From contig NZ_QLSU01000005.1 of the NCBI RefSeq assembly GCF_003268775.1, positions 248,001-312,000 on the forward strand: 64,000 nt of DNA, read 5' to 3'. Source of the DNA: Paraburkholderia unamae (GTDB lineage: Bacteria; Pseudomonadota; Gammaproteobacteria; Burkholderiales; Burkholderiaceae). Position 1 is the first letter of the stretch. Each line of letters starts with the position of its first letter. The position numbers and the translations under genes are program-made. This document shows positions 1-9,095 of this stretch, piece by piece. The notes beneath the pieces were generated by a model, which ran no database searches, had not been told where the DNA came from, and saw only the letters and a program-made list of their open reading frames with translations.

Positions 1-65
1 CTTCGTCTCACGCCGTGCGTTCAATCATGATCGCAGCGCTCGATCGCTCGGTTCTACGGCTGGCT

Positions 66-1001
66 TCAGCCGAGTTCCTTCACGAGTTCCGGCACGACCG
101 TGAACAGGTCGCCCACGAGGCCGTAATCGGCCACGCTGAAAATCGGCGCTTCCTCGTCCTTGTTGATCGCGACGATGACCTTCGAGTCCTTCATGCCGGC
201 CAGATGCTGAATCGCGCCCGAGATGCCGACCGCCACGTACAGTTGCGGCGCGACGATCTTGCCGGTCTGACCGACTTGATAGTCGTTCGGCACGTAGCCC
301 GCGTCCACGGCCGCGCGCGATGCGCCCAGTGCTGCGTTGAGCTTGTCCGCCAGCGGCTCCAGCACCTTCGTATAGTTCTCGCCGCTGCCCAGACCGCGGC
401 CGCCCGAGACGATGATCTTCGCGCTCGTGAGTTCCGGGCGGTCGAGCTTCGTGACTTCACGGCCGACGAATGCCGACTTGCCGCTGTCCGCTGCGGCGTC
501 GAGCTTTTCGATTGCAGCGCTGCCGCCTTCGGCCGCCACTGCGTCGAACGCCGTCGTACGCACGGTGATGACCTTGACCGGATCGGCCGATTGAACCGTC
601 GCGATGGCGTTGCCCGCGTAGATCGGACGCTCGAACGTGTCCGGCGAATCCACGGCGGTGATATCGCTGATCTGTGCGACGTCGAGCTTCGCGGCGATAC
701 GCGGCGTGACGTTCTTGCCCGCTGCCGTTGCCGGAGCCAGGATGTGCGTGTAGTTCTTCGCAATCGCGATGACCGTCGCTTCGACGTTCTCGGCGAGACC
801 CTGTTCGAGTTGCGGCGCGTCGGCGAGCAGCACCTTCGCCACGCCTGCGATCTTCGCTGCTGCGTCCGCAGCCGCTTGCGCGTTGTGGCCCGCGACCAGC
901 ACGTGCACGTCGCCGCCAATCTTCTGTGCTGCGGCGACGGTGTTCAGCGTCGCGGCCTTGATCGAGTGATTGTCGTGTTCAGCAATAACCAGATTCGTCA
1001 T
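66..1001 (-). CDS. etfA: Electron transfer flavoprotein subunit alpha
   Basis: FAD-carrying subunit of the EtfAB heterodimer, which takes electrons from acyl-CoA and related dehydrogenases and passes them to ETF:ubiquinone oxidoreductase. The 311-residue length is normal for EtfA. The C-terminal FAD domain shows [10 protein letters not shown] near residue 201, [10 protein letters not shown] near 243 and GISGAIQH near 259. The ATG follows AGGAG by nine bases, directly after the etfB stop, so the two genes form one operon (etfB then etfA). The assignment is firm. Specific partner dehydrogenases are not visible in the window. Confidence 0.97.
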   Translation of the reverse strand: MTNLVIAEHDNHSIKAATLNTVAAAQKIGGDVHVLVAGHNAQAAADAAAKIAGVAKVLLADAPQLEQGLAENVEATVIAIAKNYTHILAPATAAGKNVTPRIAAKLDVAQISDITAVDSPDTFERPIYAGNAIATVQSADPVKVITVRTTAFDAVAAEGGSAAIEKLDAAADSGKSAFVGREVTKLDRPELTSAKIIVSGGRGLGSGENYTKVLEPLADKLNAALGASRAAVDAGYVPNDYQVGQTGKIVAPQLYVAVGISGAIQHLAGMKDSKVIVAINKDEEAPIFSVADYGLVGDLFTVVPELVKELG

Positions 1002-1015
1002 TTTCGTCTCGCTCC

Positions 1016-1765
1016 TTACAACACCTTGGCTTCCGTCTTCAGCTTCTCGACCAGCGTCTTCACGTCCGGCACCTTCACGCCTGCCGAGCGCTTCGGCGGC
1101 TCGACGACCTTCAGCGTCTTCAGACGCGGCGTGACGTCAACGCCCAGGTCTTCCGGCTTGAGCGTTTCGAGCGGCTTCTTCTTCGCCTTCATGATGTTCG
1201 GCAGCGTGACGTAGCGCGGCTCATTGAGGCGCAGGTCCGTCGTGACGACTGCGGGCAACGTGAGCGACAGCGTTTCCGCACCGCCGTCCACTTCGCGCGA
1301 AACCGTAGCCTTGCCGTCGGCGACCACGACCTTCGAAGCGAACGTGGCTTGCGGCAGGTTCGCGAGCGCCGCGAGCATCTGGCCGGTCTGGTTCGAATCG
1401 TCGTCGATCGCCTGCTTGCCGAGGATCACGAGCTGCGGCTGTTCCTTGTCGACCAGCGCCTTCAGGAGCTTGGCGACAGCCAGCGGCTGGAGGTCTTCAT
1501 TCGACTCGATCAGGATCGCGCGGTCCGCGCCGATCGCGAGCGCCGTGCGCAGCGTTTCCTGCGCCTGCGCCACACCGGCTGAAACGGCGATCACTTCCGT
1601 CGCCACGCCCGCTTCCTTCAGGCGCACCGCTTCTTCCACGGCGATTTCGTCGAACGGGTTCATCGACATCTTCACATTGGCGATGTCGACGCCCGTGCCA
1701 TCCGACTTCACACGAACCTTCACGTTGTAATCGACTACGCGTTTGACTGGCACAAGGACTTTCAT
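1016..1765 (-). CDS. etfB: Electron transfer flavoprotein subunit beta
   Basis: AMP-binding beta subunit of the electron transfer flavoprotein. The 249-residue protein begins [20 protein letters not shown] and carries the family pattern [17 protein letters not shown] near residue 35, plus the ETF-beta stretch [12 protein letters not shown] near 120. GGAG sits seven bases before the ATG. It is the first gene of the etfBA pair, 14 bases ahead of etfA. Nothing is unusual in length or motifs. Confidence 0.97.
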   Translation of the reverse strand: MKVLVPVKRVVDYNVKVRVKSDGTGVDIANVKMSMNPFDEIAVEEAVRLKEAGVATEVIAVSAGVAQAQETLRTALAIGADRAILIESNEDLQPLAVAKLLKALVDKEQPQLVILGKQAIDDDSNQTGQMLAALANLPQATFASKVVVADGKATVSREVDGGAETLSLTLPAVVTTDLRLNEPRYVTLPNIMKAKKKPLETLKPEDLGVDVTPRLKTLKVVEPPKRSAGVKVPDVKTLVEKLKTEAKVL

Positions 1766-1912
1766 TCACATGCTCCGAAGTTACGAATACGTCAACCTGG
1801 CGGACATTATAGCGATAGCCCTGTCGGGCCGATCTGCCACCAGCAATTTTCACGAACCACCGCTGCCGCACCCCGGTCGTCAGTAGCGAACGATCGTGCG
1901 ATTTTACGGTGG

Positions 1913-1938
1913 AAAAAACCCGGGCATCAAGCCCGGGC
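1913..1938 (-). terminator. Rho-independent terminator after metQ
   Basis: Read on the minus strand, a 7-bp stem CCCGGGC/GCCCGGG with a 5-base loop is followed by six T. It lies about 40 bases beyond the metQ stop and ends the metNIQ transcript before the etf promoter region. Confidence 0.85.
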
Positions 1939-1975
1939 GCCGATAAATATCTCTAAATTCATCGCCTGGAGGCGC

Positions 1976-2785
1976 TTACCAGGAGGAGATGACCGCGCCG
2001 CCGAACTTGGTTTCGATGAACTGCTTCACCTCCGGCGAGTGGTACGCGGCCACCAGTTTCGCTACCCAAGGCTTGTTGCGATCGGCTTCGCGAATCGCGA
2101 GGATATTCACGTACGGCCCCTTCGGGTCTTCGATTGCGATCGCGTCCTGTTTCGGCTTCAGGCCCGCTTCCATCGCGAAGTTCGTGTTGATCGCCGCGAC
2201 GTCCACATCGTCGAGCGAGCGCGGAATCTGCGCGGCGTCCAGTTCGACGATCTTCAGCTTCCTGGGGTTTTCCACGATGTCGAGCGGCGTGGCCTTCAAC
2301 CCTGCGCCGGCGCGCAACTTGATGAGACCCTGGCTTTGCAGCAGCAGCAATGCACGGCCGCCATTCGTCGGATCATTGGGCACCGCGATACGAGCGCCCG
2401 GCTTTAGTTCGGAGAGCGATTTGATCTTCTTCGAATAGATGCCCATCGGGAACGTGACCGTGTCCGCGATCTTGATGAGCTTGTAGCCGCGATCCTTCAC
2501 CTGCGCGTCGAGATACGGCGCGTGCTGGTAGCTGTTGGCGTCGAGGTCGCCGCCCGCGAGCGCCGCGTTCGGCTGCACGTAGTCGGAAAACTCGACGATC
2601 TTGATGTTCAGGCCGTTCTTCGCGGCCACACTCTTCACGACTTCCATTACCTGCTCGTGCGGGCCGCCCGTCACGCCCACCTTGATGGTTTCGTCCGCGT
2701 GCGCGGTCATGGGCGCAAGCAGCGGTGCGATGAGCGAAGCCGCGCCGAGCGCCGCCGCGAGCCGGATCATGAAACGACGTTGCAT
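1976..2785 (-). CDS. metQ: Methionine ABC transporter substrate-binding protein MetQ
   Basis: Periplasmic receptor of the methionine importer, NlpA/MetQ family, 269 residues. Residues 1-30 form a Sec signal peptide ending AHA before DETIKVGV. The mature part has the family pattern GVTGGPHEQVMEVVK and a body about 240 residues long. MetQ proteins are usually lipoproteins; here no lipobox cysteine is visible around the cleavage site, so the protein looks soluble (see findings). It is the third gene of metN-metI-metQ, with a 55-base gap after metI and only a weak AAAGG before its ATG. Confidence 0.93.
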   Translation of the reverse strand: MQRRFMIRLAAALGAASLIAPLLAPMTAHADETIKVGVTGGPHEQVMEVVKSVAAKNGLNIKIVEFSDYVQPNAALAGGDLDANSYQHAPYLDAQVKDRGYKLIKIADTVTFPMGIYSKKIKSLSELKPGARIAVPNDPTNGGRALLLLQSQGLIKLRAGAGLKATPLDIVENPRKLKIVELDAAQIPRSLDDVDVAAINTNFAMEAGLKPKQDAIAIEDPKGPYVNILAIREADRNKPWVAKLVAAYHSPEVKQFIETKFGGAVISSW

Positions 2786-2840
2786 ACCAAACCTTTGTCT
2801 TGTGTAGTTGTGTGGATCGAAAGAACGCTTGTTTTAAGGC

Positions 2841-3494
2841 TTATTTGTGGCTCAGGCGTCGCACCAGCCAGTCGCCGAACGACTGCACGATTTGCACGAA
2901 CACGATCAGGATCACGACGACGAGCAGCATGATTTCGGGTTCGAAGCGCTGATACCCGTAACGGATGCCGAGGTCGCCCAGACCGCCGCCGCCAATCGCG
3001 CCCGCCATCGCCGAATAGCCCACGAGCGAGATGAAGGTGATGGTGAGCCCCGCCACGACACCGGGCAGCGACTCGGGCAGCAACACCTTGAAGACGATCT
3101 GGCTCGTGCTCGCGCCCATGGCCTGGGCCGCTTCGATCAGGCCGCGATCGACTTCGCGCAGCGCGGTTTCCACGAGCCGCGCGATGAACGGCGCGGCGGC
3201 GATGGTGAGCGGCACGATGGCGGCCGCCGTGCCGATCGACGAGCCCACCACGAGACGCGTGAACGGAATCACGGCGACGAGCAGGATGATGAACGGCGTG
3301 GAGCGCACGGCGTTGACGATCACCCCCATCGCGCGATTCGCGGCGATGTTTTGCAGCACGCCGTTGCGGTCGGTGAGATAGAGCAGCACGCCGAGCGGCA
3401 GGCCGATGGCCGCGCCCACGAGTCCCGAGATGCCCACCATGACGAGCGTTTCCCAGAACGACTGGACGAACATGTCGAACATTTCACTCCACAT
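2841..3494 (-). CDS. metI: Methionine ABC transporter permease MetI
   Basis: Inner-membrane permease of the methionine importer, 217 residues, the usual MetI length. It is strongly hydrophobic, with about five membrane segments. The cytoplasmic EAA-type loop that contacts the ATPase is visible as [20 protein letters not shown] near residue 140. The start has GGAGGA seven bases upstream, inside the end of metN, and the two genes overlap by 11 bases, which suggests translational coupling. Confidence 0.95.
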   Translation of the reverse strand: MWSEMFDMFVQSFWETLVMVGISGLVGAAIGLPLGVLLYLTDRNGVLQNIAANRAMGVIVNAVRSTPFIILLVAVIPFTRLVVGSSIGTAAAIVPLTIAAAPFIARLVETALREVDRGLIEAAQAMGASTSQIVFKVLLPESLPGVVAGLTITFISLVGYSAMAGAIGGGGLGDLGIRYGYQRFEPEIMLLVVVILIVFVQIVQSFGDWLVRRLSHK

Positions 3495-4518
3495 GGGACA
3501 GTTCCTCCACCACCACGCCTTGCTCGCGCAGCCATGCCATGGCCTGCGCCACCTTCACCGGTTCGCCGCCCGCGAGCACCGCGAGCGAGCCGAACGCCTG
3601 CCCCTGGATCTCGTCGATCTGGCCGTGCAGGATGTTGAAATCGAGTTCGAAGCGGCGAATCGTCTCCGACAACACCGGCTGGTCGACGCCTGTGCCCGTG
3701 AACGCGAGGCGCAGCAGATGGCCGCTGCCCTTCGAGAGATGCTCGGCCACGCGCGCCTTGAGCCCCGGCGGCAGTTCCTGGGCGATCACGTCGCCTAGCA
3801 GCGCGCGCGTGACTTCGTGGCGCGGCTGCAAGAACACGTCGATCACGGGACCGCTTTCCACCACGCGGCCCGCGTCGAGCACGGCCACGCGGTCGCACAC
3901 CTGTTTGATCACTTCCATCTGGTGCGTGATCATCACGATGGTCAGGTTCAGCTCGCGATTGATCTTGCGCAGCAGGTCGAGAATGGCGCGCGTGGTTTCG
4001 GGGTCGAGCGCCGAGGTCGCCTCGTCCGAGAGCAGCACCTTGGGCTTGCTCGCGAGCGCGCGCGCAATGCCCACGCGCTGCTTCTGGCCGCCGCTGATCT
4101 GCGAGGGATAGCGATCCTTCTGCGCGGTGAGGCCCACGAGTTCGAGCAGCGGCAGCACCGTCGCTTCGATCTCGGCGCGCTTCACGCCCGCAAGCTCCAG
4201 CGGCAGCGCGACGTTGTCGAACACCGTGCGCGACGAGAGCAGATTGAAGTGCTGGAAGATCATGCCGATCTCGCGGCGCGCTTCGCGCAGGTCGGCCGAC
4301 GAGAGCGACGTGAGCGTGCGCCCGTTGACGACGATGTCGCCTTCGGTGGGCCGCGTGAGCAGGTTGATGGTGCGCACGAGCGTGCTCTTGCCTGCGCCGC
4401 TGCGCCCGATGATGCCGAACACTTCGCCCGGCGGAATCGTCAGATTGACGTTATGCAGCGCCTCGATCCAGCCTTGTGGGCCGGCGAAGCGCTGGGACAC
4501 GTTTCGAATTTCGATCAT
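3484..4518 (-). CDS. metN: Methionine ABC transporter ATP-binding protein MetN
   Basis: ATPase that powers methionine uptake, 344 residues. Walker [10 protein letters not shown] lies at 38-46, the signature is [14 protein letters not shown], Walker B is [13 protein letters not shown] and the switch His is in MITHQME. The C-terminal ~80 residues fit the NIL domain, which binds methionine and trans-inhibits transport in studied MetNI systems. The reading frame stays open upstream to 4662, but the conserved N-terminus [11 protein letters not shown] sets the start at 4518. No Shine-Dalgarno sequence is evident before it. First gene of the metNIQ operon. Confidence 0.95.
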   Translation of the reverse strand: MIEIRNVSQRFAGPQGWIEALHNVNLTIPPGEVFGIIGRSGAGKSTLVRTINLLTRPTEGDIVVNGRTLTSLSSADLREARREIGMIFQHFNLLSSRTVFDNVALPLELAGVKRAEIEATVLPLLELVGLTAQKDRYPSQISGGQKQRVGIARALASKPKVLLSDEATSALDPETTRAILDLLRKINRELNLTIVMITHQMEVIKQVCDRVAVLDAGRVVESGPVIDVFLQPRHEVTRALLGDVIAQELPPGLKARVAEHLSKGSGHLLRLAFTGTGVDQPVLSETIRRFELDFNILHGQIDEIQGQAFGSLAVLAGGEPVKVAQAMAWLREQGVVVEELSHVE

Positions 4519-4802
4519 GGGAAAAAACGAAACGGCGGGTGTGCCGCGCGCCGCTCGCGTTGCCCGCACCCATCTGGATGGATCGCGGAAAACGCGTCGC
4601 GCCGGCAGACAGCCGCCGTTTGCTGGACTGGATTTAGCCCACCATTTTACCCTGGCACGCAAAATTCCTTTTAATAATCAATTTCGATAATTTCATAACT
4701 CATATGCATTAGAGGGTTTCGGCAGCCTGCGCTCTGCCGCCCCGCCGCTACACTGCTGCCGATAGCCCGACGCCGACCCCGCACACCCAGCCAGAGAGCG
4801 AG
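4519..4802. promoter_or_regulatory. Divergent intergenic region metN / alpha-beta hydrolase
   Basis: This 284-base non-coding gap must hold the promoters of metNIQ (minus) and the hydrolase gene (plus). Around 4644-4715 it is clearly richer in A and T than its surroundings, as expected for promoters; a TAAAAT hexamer reads on the minus strand near 4646. I see no recognisable riboswitch or operator. Confidence 0.4.
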
Positions 4803-5723
4803 ATGGAGACAAGTCAGACCTTCGGCACGGCGATGCCTGCCCAACCTGCCGGACGAGCCGAACAAGCCGAGCCAGCCGCCGAACGCTCGACCCTGCGCAC
4901 GCGCGACGGCGTGGAGCTGCCGCTCTACGCATGGCGTGCGCCGACACCGCCGCGCGCGGCGCTCGCGCTCGTGCACGGGCTGGCCGAGCATGCGGGCCGC
5001 TACGCGGCGCTCGCCGCGCGGCTCAATGCCGCGGGCATCGACGTTTATGCGATCGATCTGCGCGGTCACGGGCGGGCGCCCGGCCGCCGCGCGTGGGTGG
5101 CCCGTTTCGACGAATACCTTGACGATGCGGACGCGCTGCTCGCTCACGCAAGCGCGCAATGCGCGACACGGCACACGCCGCTCTTTCTGATGGGTCACAG
5201 CATGGGCGGCGCGATCGCCGCGCTCTACGCGGTCGAACGCCTGCCGCAAACGCGTGTGCCGCTAGCGGGCCTCCTGCTGTCCAGCGCCGCGCTCGCGCCC
5301 GGCCGCGACGTGCCTGCGTGGATGATCGCCGCAAGCCGTGTCGTCAGCGCAATCTGGCCGCGCTTTCCGGCCATGAAGATCGACGCCGCACTGCTCGCGC
5401 GCGATAGCGCGGTGGTCGAGGCCAACCGCGCCGATCCGCTCGTGCATCACGGGGCGATTCCCGCACGCACGGGCGCTCAATTGCTGGAAGCGATGAAACG
5501 CATCGAAGCGGGCCGCGCGGATCTGCGCGTGCCCGTGCTGATCTGGCACGGCACCGGGGACAAGCTCACCGAGCCCGAAGGCAGTCGCGCGTTCGGCGCA
5601 AACGTGGGATCACCCGACCGCACGCTCACGCTTTACGAAGGGAGCTATCACGAAACGCTCAACGATCTCGACCGCGAGCGCGTGATCGGCGCAATGATCG
5701 ACTGGATCGAGCACCATTGCTGA
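4803..5723 (+). CDS. Alpha/beta hydrolase, monoacylglycerol lipase-like
   Basis: A 306-residue serine hydrolase of the monoacylglycerol lipase/lysophospholipase branch (Hydrolase_4). The oxyanion-loop pattern LVHGLAEHAGRY lies near residue 57. The nucleophile elbow GHSMGGA has Ser133, the acid is in HGTGDKLTEPEG, and the catalytic His is in YEGSYHETLND near the C-terminus. No signal peptide is seen, so it is probably cytoplasmic. The first ~30 residues are low-complexity and the true start could be slightly downstream. It stands alone, converging on the next gene with a 21-base gap. Substrate is inferred from family resemblance only. Confidence 0.85.
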   Translation: METSQTFGTAMPAQPAGRAEQAEPAAERSTLRTRDGVELPLYAWRAPTPPRAALALVHGLAEHAGRYAALAARLNAAGIDVYAIDLRGHGRAPGRRAWVARFDEYLDDADALLAHASAQCATRHTPLFLMGHSMGGAIAALYAVERLPQTRVPLAGLLLSSAALAPGRDVPAWMIAASRVVSAIWPRFPAMKIDAALLARDSAVVEANRADPLVHHGAIPARTGAQLLEAMKRIEAGRADLRVPVLIWHGTGDKLTEPEGSRAFGANVGSPDRTLTLYEGSYHETLNDLDRERVIGAMIDWIEHHC

Positions 5724-5744
5724 GCGCCTGAGCGCCTGGGATCG

Positions 5745-6557
5745 CTATTTCGCCCCGCGTTTCTCGATGAACGCCTGCACGCCGTCGAGCGCGGGGTCGG
5801 TCATCATGTTGCAGGCCATCGTCTGGCCGGCCAGCTGGTAGGCGGCTTCGACGCCCATCTCCAGTTGCCGGTAGAAGAGGCCCTTGCCCGCCTCGACCGC
5901 CTCGCGCGGCTTCGCGCAGATGCTTGCGGCAAGCGCCGTCACGGCGGCATCGAGTTCGTCGGCGGCGACCACGCGGTTCACGAGCCCCTCGCGCTGCGCA
6001 CGGGCCGCGTCGATGAACTCGCCCGTCATGAGCATCTCGAAGGCCGCCTTGCGCGAGACGTTGCGCGACAGCGGCACGGCCGGCGTCGAGCAGAAAAGCC
6101 CCAGGTTGATGCCCGAAACGGCAAAGCGCGCCGTGTCCGCGGCCACCGCGAGATCGCACATCGCGACGAGCTGGCAGCCGGCCGCCGTCGCCACGCCCTG
6201 CACGCGCGCGATCACGGGCTGCGGCATTTTCTGGATCGCCAGCATCATCTTCGAGCAGCGCTCGAACAGTTTCGCGTAGTAGCCGCGCGAGGGCTCCGCG
6301 CGCATTTCCCGGAGATCGTGGCCCGCGCAGAACGCGCGCCCCGCCGCCGCGATCACGACCACGCGCGCATCGGATTTCGCGAGCGCGGTGAGTTCGGCAT
6401 GCAGCGCGTCGATGAGCGCCTCGGAAAGCGCGTTGAACGCATCGGGACGATTCAGCGTGAGACGCACGACGCCCGGCACGCCATACGCATCGCGCGTGAT
6501 GTCGACTAGCGGCGCCGCGTCGGCGGACGACGGCGATGCGGACGGGATTGCGCTCAT
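5745..6557 (-). CDS. Enoyl-CoA hydratase/isomerase family protein, ECHDC3-like
   Basis: Crotonase-fold protein of 270 residues. The CoA-binding/oxyanion motif AGRAFCAGHDLREM is intact, and GVATAAGCQLVAMCDLAVA followed by GINLGLFCSTPAVPLSR marks the branch related to human ECHDC3. Classical hydratases carry catalytic glutamates in the motifs GGGCELAMMCD and PEIxxGxxPGAGG. Here the first is Gln and the second is missing, so ordinary crotonyl-CoA hydration is doubtful. The frame is open upstream to 6977, but MSAIPSASPSSAD at 6557 is the natural start. It lies 41 bases after the deacetylase-like gene on the same strand, probably as an operon. Confidence 0.85.
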   Translation of the reverse strand: MSAIPSASPSSADAAPLVDITRDAYGVPGVVRLTLNRPDAFNALSEALIDALHAELTALAKSDARVVVIAAAGRAFCAGHDLREMRAEPSRGYYAKLFERCSKMMLAIQKMPQPVIARVQGVATAAGCQLVAMCDLAVAADTARFAVSGINLGLFCSTPAVPLSRNVSRKAAFEMLMTGEFIDAARAQREGLVNRVVAADELDAAVTALAASICAKPREAVEAGKGLFYRQLEMGVEAAYQLAGQTMACNMMTDPALDGVQAFIEKRGAK

Positions 6558-6598
6558 GATGCGGGTCTCCTTCGTTCGATGCGGCGCACGCGGCGCCC

Positions 6599-7525
6599 TT
6601 AAATGTCCGCCAGCACGCGCAGGTGCGCGACCACGCTGCGGCCGAGCGCCGAGAGGTTGTAGCCGCCTTCGAGGCAGCTCACGATGCGCCCCTTCGCATG
6701 GCGGTTCGCCACGGCGCGAATCTGCTCGGTGATCCACGCGAAGTCGTCCTCGACGAGCCCCATGTTGCCGAGGTCGTCTTCGCGGTGCGCGTCGAATCCT
6801 GCGGAGACGAACACCATCTGCGGCTTGAAGGCCTCCAGGCGCGGCAGCCACATGATGTCGATGGCCTCGCGCACTTCCATGCCCTTGGTGCGCGCCGCGA
6901 TCGGCAGGTTGACCATGTTCGGCGCGGGATTGTCCGCGCCCGTGTACGGATAGAACGGATGCTGGAAGAAGCTGCACATCAGCACGCGCGAGTCGCCCGC
7001 GAAGGCCGCCTCGGTGCCGTTGCCGTGATGCACGTCGAAGTCGATGACCGCCACGCGCTCGAGGCCGTGGACTTCGAGCGCATGGCGCGCCGCGACCGCC
7101 ACGTTATTGAAGAAGCAAAAACCCATGGCGCGCGCGGGTTCCGCATGGTGGCCGGGCGGCCGCACGCTGCAAAACGCGTTCTCGTAGCGGCCCGCGAGCA
7201 CCGCGTCGGTGGCGGCGATCGCCGCGCCCGCCGCGCGCAGCGCCGCCTGCAACGTGTGCGGATTCATCAGCGTGTCGGAGTCGATGCTCGCGTAGCCTTC
7301 CGTGGGCGAGGTGGCGCGAATGTAGTCGATATGCGCCTGGGTGTGCACGCGCAGGAGCGCAGCATCGGTCGCGAGCGGCGACGATTCGTCGCGCTCGATC
7401 AGCGCGTCGATGCGGCTCGCGATCAACTGATCTTCGATCGCCTGCAACCGCGCCGGGCATTCAGGATGCCATTCGCCCATCTCGTGCAGCAGGAAGTCGG
7501 GGTGAGTGAAGAAACCGGTCGTCAT
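6599..7525 (-). CDS. Histone deacetylase family protein
   Basis: Zinc amidohydrolase of the arginase/HDAC fold, 308 residues. The two active-site histidines are in RPPGHHAEP and the zinc ligands in DFDVHHGNGT and SAGFDAHREDDLG. The C-terminal transition-state Tyr is in CLEGGYNLSALG. Bacterial relatives deacetylate polyamines, acetoin-pathway substrates or unknown small amides, so the substrate is uncertain. The start at MTTGFFTHPDF is chosen over an in-frame codon five residues earlier because family members begin at this point. It is probably co-transcribed with the ECHDC3-like gene. Confidence 0.9.
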   Translation of the reverse strand: MTTGFFTHPDFLLHEMGEWHPECPARLQAIEDQLIASRIDALIERDESSPLATDAALLRVHTQAHIDYIRATSPTEGYASIDSDTLMNPHTLQAALRAAGAAIAATDAVLAGRYENAFCSVRPPGHHAEPARAMGFCFFNNVAVAARHALEVHGLERVAVIDFDVHHGNGTEAAFAGDSRVLMCSFFQHPFYPYTGADNPAPNMVNLPIAARTKGMEVREAIDIMWLPRLEAFKPQMVFVSAGFDAHREDDLGNMGLVEDDFAWITEQIRAVANRHAKGRIVSCLEGGYNLSALGRSVVAHLRVLADI

Positions 7526-7692
7526 GGGTCGCACTGCCACGGGCTTCGCGCATGGGCGCGGCCGCGGGTCTCCTTCTGTTTTTCGTCTGGCTGCGCGCCG
7601 GCCGGCGCGCGAACATGCATCACGTTACCACAGCGCCCTGGCCCCCACGCTGCACCCCGGCACAGCATGGCCTGTTCACGCAGGGCGCCGGT

Positions 7693-7698
7693 TATACT
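7693..7698 (+). promoter_or_regulatory. Candidate -10 element of the mltB gene
   Basis: TATACT lies 39 bases before the mltB ATG, in the 212-base divergent gap between the deacetylase-like gene and mltB. No good -35 hexamer is spaced correctly, so this is only a candidate. Confidence 0.35.
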
Positions 7699-7737
7699 GC
7701 CCGGGTTCAACCTGGACCGTATTCACCCTCCTCTCTC

Positions 7738-9018
7738 ATGACGCTCAAGACCGCTCTGTCCACCTCCGGCCGCTCACGCCACACGACTCTCGCACTCGCG
7801 CTTTGCGTCGCGGCGTCGCTGTGCGCCGGCGCGGCGCGCGCGCAAACATCCGCGCCGAAAATGCGACAGAAACCGCTCCCGCTCGCGCAGGCGCAGCCGC
7901 AAACGCCCCCGCAGCAGGGCCAGACGTTCGAGGAGGAAATCGTCCCGCAGCGCTATGCGAACAATCCGGATGTCGCCGCGTTCATCAACGACATGGTCGC
8001 GCGCTACGACTTCGACCCCACGGCGCTGCAAGCGCTGTTCGCGAGCGCGAACTACTCGGCGACGGCCGTGAAGCTCGTCACGCCCTCGCCCGTTCCCGGC
8101 GTCAAGAACTGGCGCGTCTATCAGTCGCGCTTCCTCGACCCGGTGCGCATCAACGCGGGCGTGCGCTTCTGGCGTGCGAACCAGGCCACGTTGCAGCGCG
8201 CCGCCGACGAGTTCGGCGTGCCGCCCGAGGTGATCGTGGGCATTATCGGCGTGGAGACGATCTACGGGCGCTACATGGGCAACTTCCGCGTGCTCGACGC
8301 CCTCACGACGCTCGCGTTCGACTACCCGAATACGCCGAACCGCGCCGATCGCATGGCAACGTTTCGCAAGAATCTCGAGGACTACCTCGTGTGGACGCGC
8401 GACGCGCAGATCGACCCGTCGTCGGTGCTCGGCTCGTACACGGGCGCGATCGGCATTCCGCAGTTCCTGCCGAGCAGCATCGTGCAATACGCCGTCGATT
8501 ACGAGGGCAACAACCACATCGACCTGCGCGCGAGCCCGGCCGACGCGATCGGCAGCGTGGCGAACTACCTGAAGCAGAACGGCTGGGAAACGGGCCGCCC
8601 CGTGGTGTGGAATATCGCGAGCGACCCAGGCAGCCAGGGCATTGCGCAGGCCGCGGCGGACGGCAAGCCGGAACCGCGCTGGCCGCTCAGCCAGTTGCTC
8701 CGTTCGGGCCTCGTGCTCGACCAGCCGGACGTGGATATCGCCGCCGAGGCGGGCACGCCCATCACGGTGATCGATCTGCCCACGCCGGGCCGCGCCACCG
8801 AGTACAAGCTCGGGCTCAAGAACTTCTATGTGCTCACGCGCTATAACCGCAGCTTCTTCTACGCGCTCGCGGTGTATCAACTGGGCATGCGCGTGAAGGC
8901 GCAGATGCTGGCGACGCAACCGGGCGTGGGCGTCGGTCCGTCGAACGGAAACGGAAACGGCATCAACGGGAATGGCAACGGCATGAACGGCTCGGGCACG
9001 GCGCCGGCCGAACAGTAA
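7738..9018 (+). CDS. mltB: Lytic murein transglycosylase B
   Basis: Cuts the glycan strand of peptidoglycan to leave 1,6-anhydromuramic ends, acting in the periplasm. The 426-residue protein starts with a signal peptide (about residues 1-37, ending ARAQ). The SLT_2/MltB domain contains VGIIGVETIYGRYMGNFRV, whose Glu173 is the catalytic acid, then SYTGAIGIPQFLPSS and the family's YAVDYEGNNHIDL. No lipobox cysteine is visible, so it looks soluble rather than lipid-anchored. The C-terminal tail is a Gly/Asn repeat (see findings). An earlier in-frame codon at 7552 is rejected because the signal peptide begins here. Confidence 0.9.
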   Translation: MTLKTALSTSGRSRHTTLALALCVAASLCAGAARAQTSAPKMRQKPLPLAQAQPQTPPQQGQTFEEEIVPQRYANNPDVAAFINDMVARYDFDPTALQALFASANYSATAVKLVTPSPVPGVKNWRVYQSRFLDPVRINAGVRFWRANQATLQRAADEFGVPPEVIVGIIGVETIYGRYMGNFRVLDALTTLAFDYPNTPNRADRMATFRKNLEDYLVWTRDAQIDPSSVLGSYTGAIGIPQFLPSSIVQYAVDYEGNNHIDLRASPADAIGSVANYLKQNGWETGRPVVWNIASDPGSQGIAQAAADGKPEPRWPLSQLLRSGLVLDQPDVDIAAEAGTPITVIDLPTPGRATEYKLGLKNFYVLTRYNRSFFYALAVYQLGMRVKAQMLATQPGVGVGPSNGNGNGINGNGNGMNGSGTAPAEQ

Positions 9019-9041
9019 AGCCCAACCCGTCGTCAGAAAAC

Positions 9042-9075
9042 AAAACGGCCTTCGGAAGCACCGAAGGCCGTTTTT
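9042..9075. terminator. Bidirectional terminator between mltB and cysM
   Basis: An 11-bp stem ACGGCCTTCGG/CCGAAGGCCGT with loop AAGCA is flanked by A on the left and T on the right, so it can serve both converging genes, mltB (plus) and cysM (minus). Confidence 0.92.
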
Positions 9076-9095
9076 GCATGTGCGCTTCGAAACGC

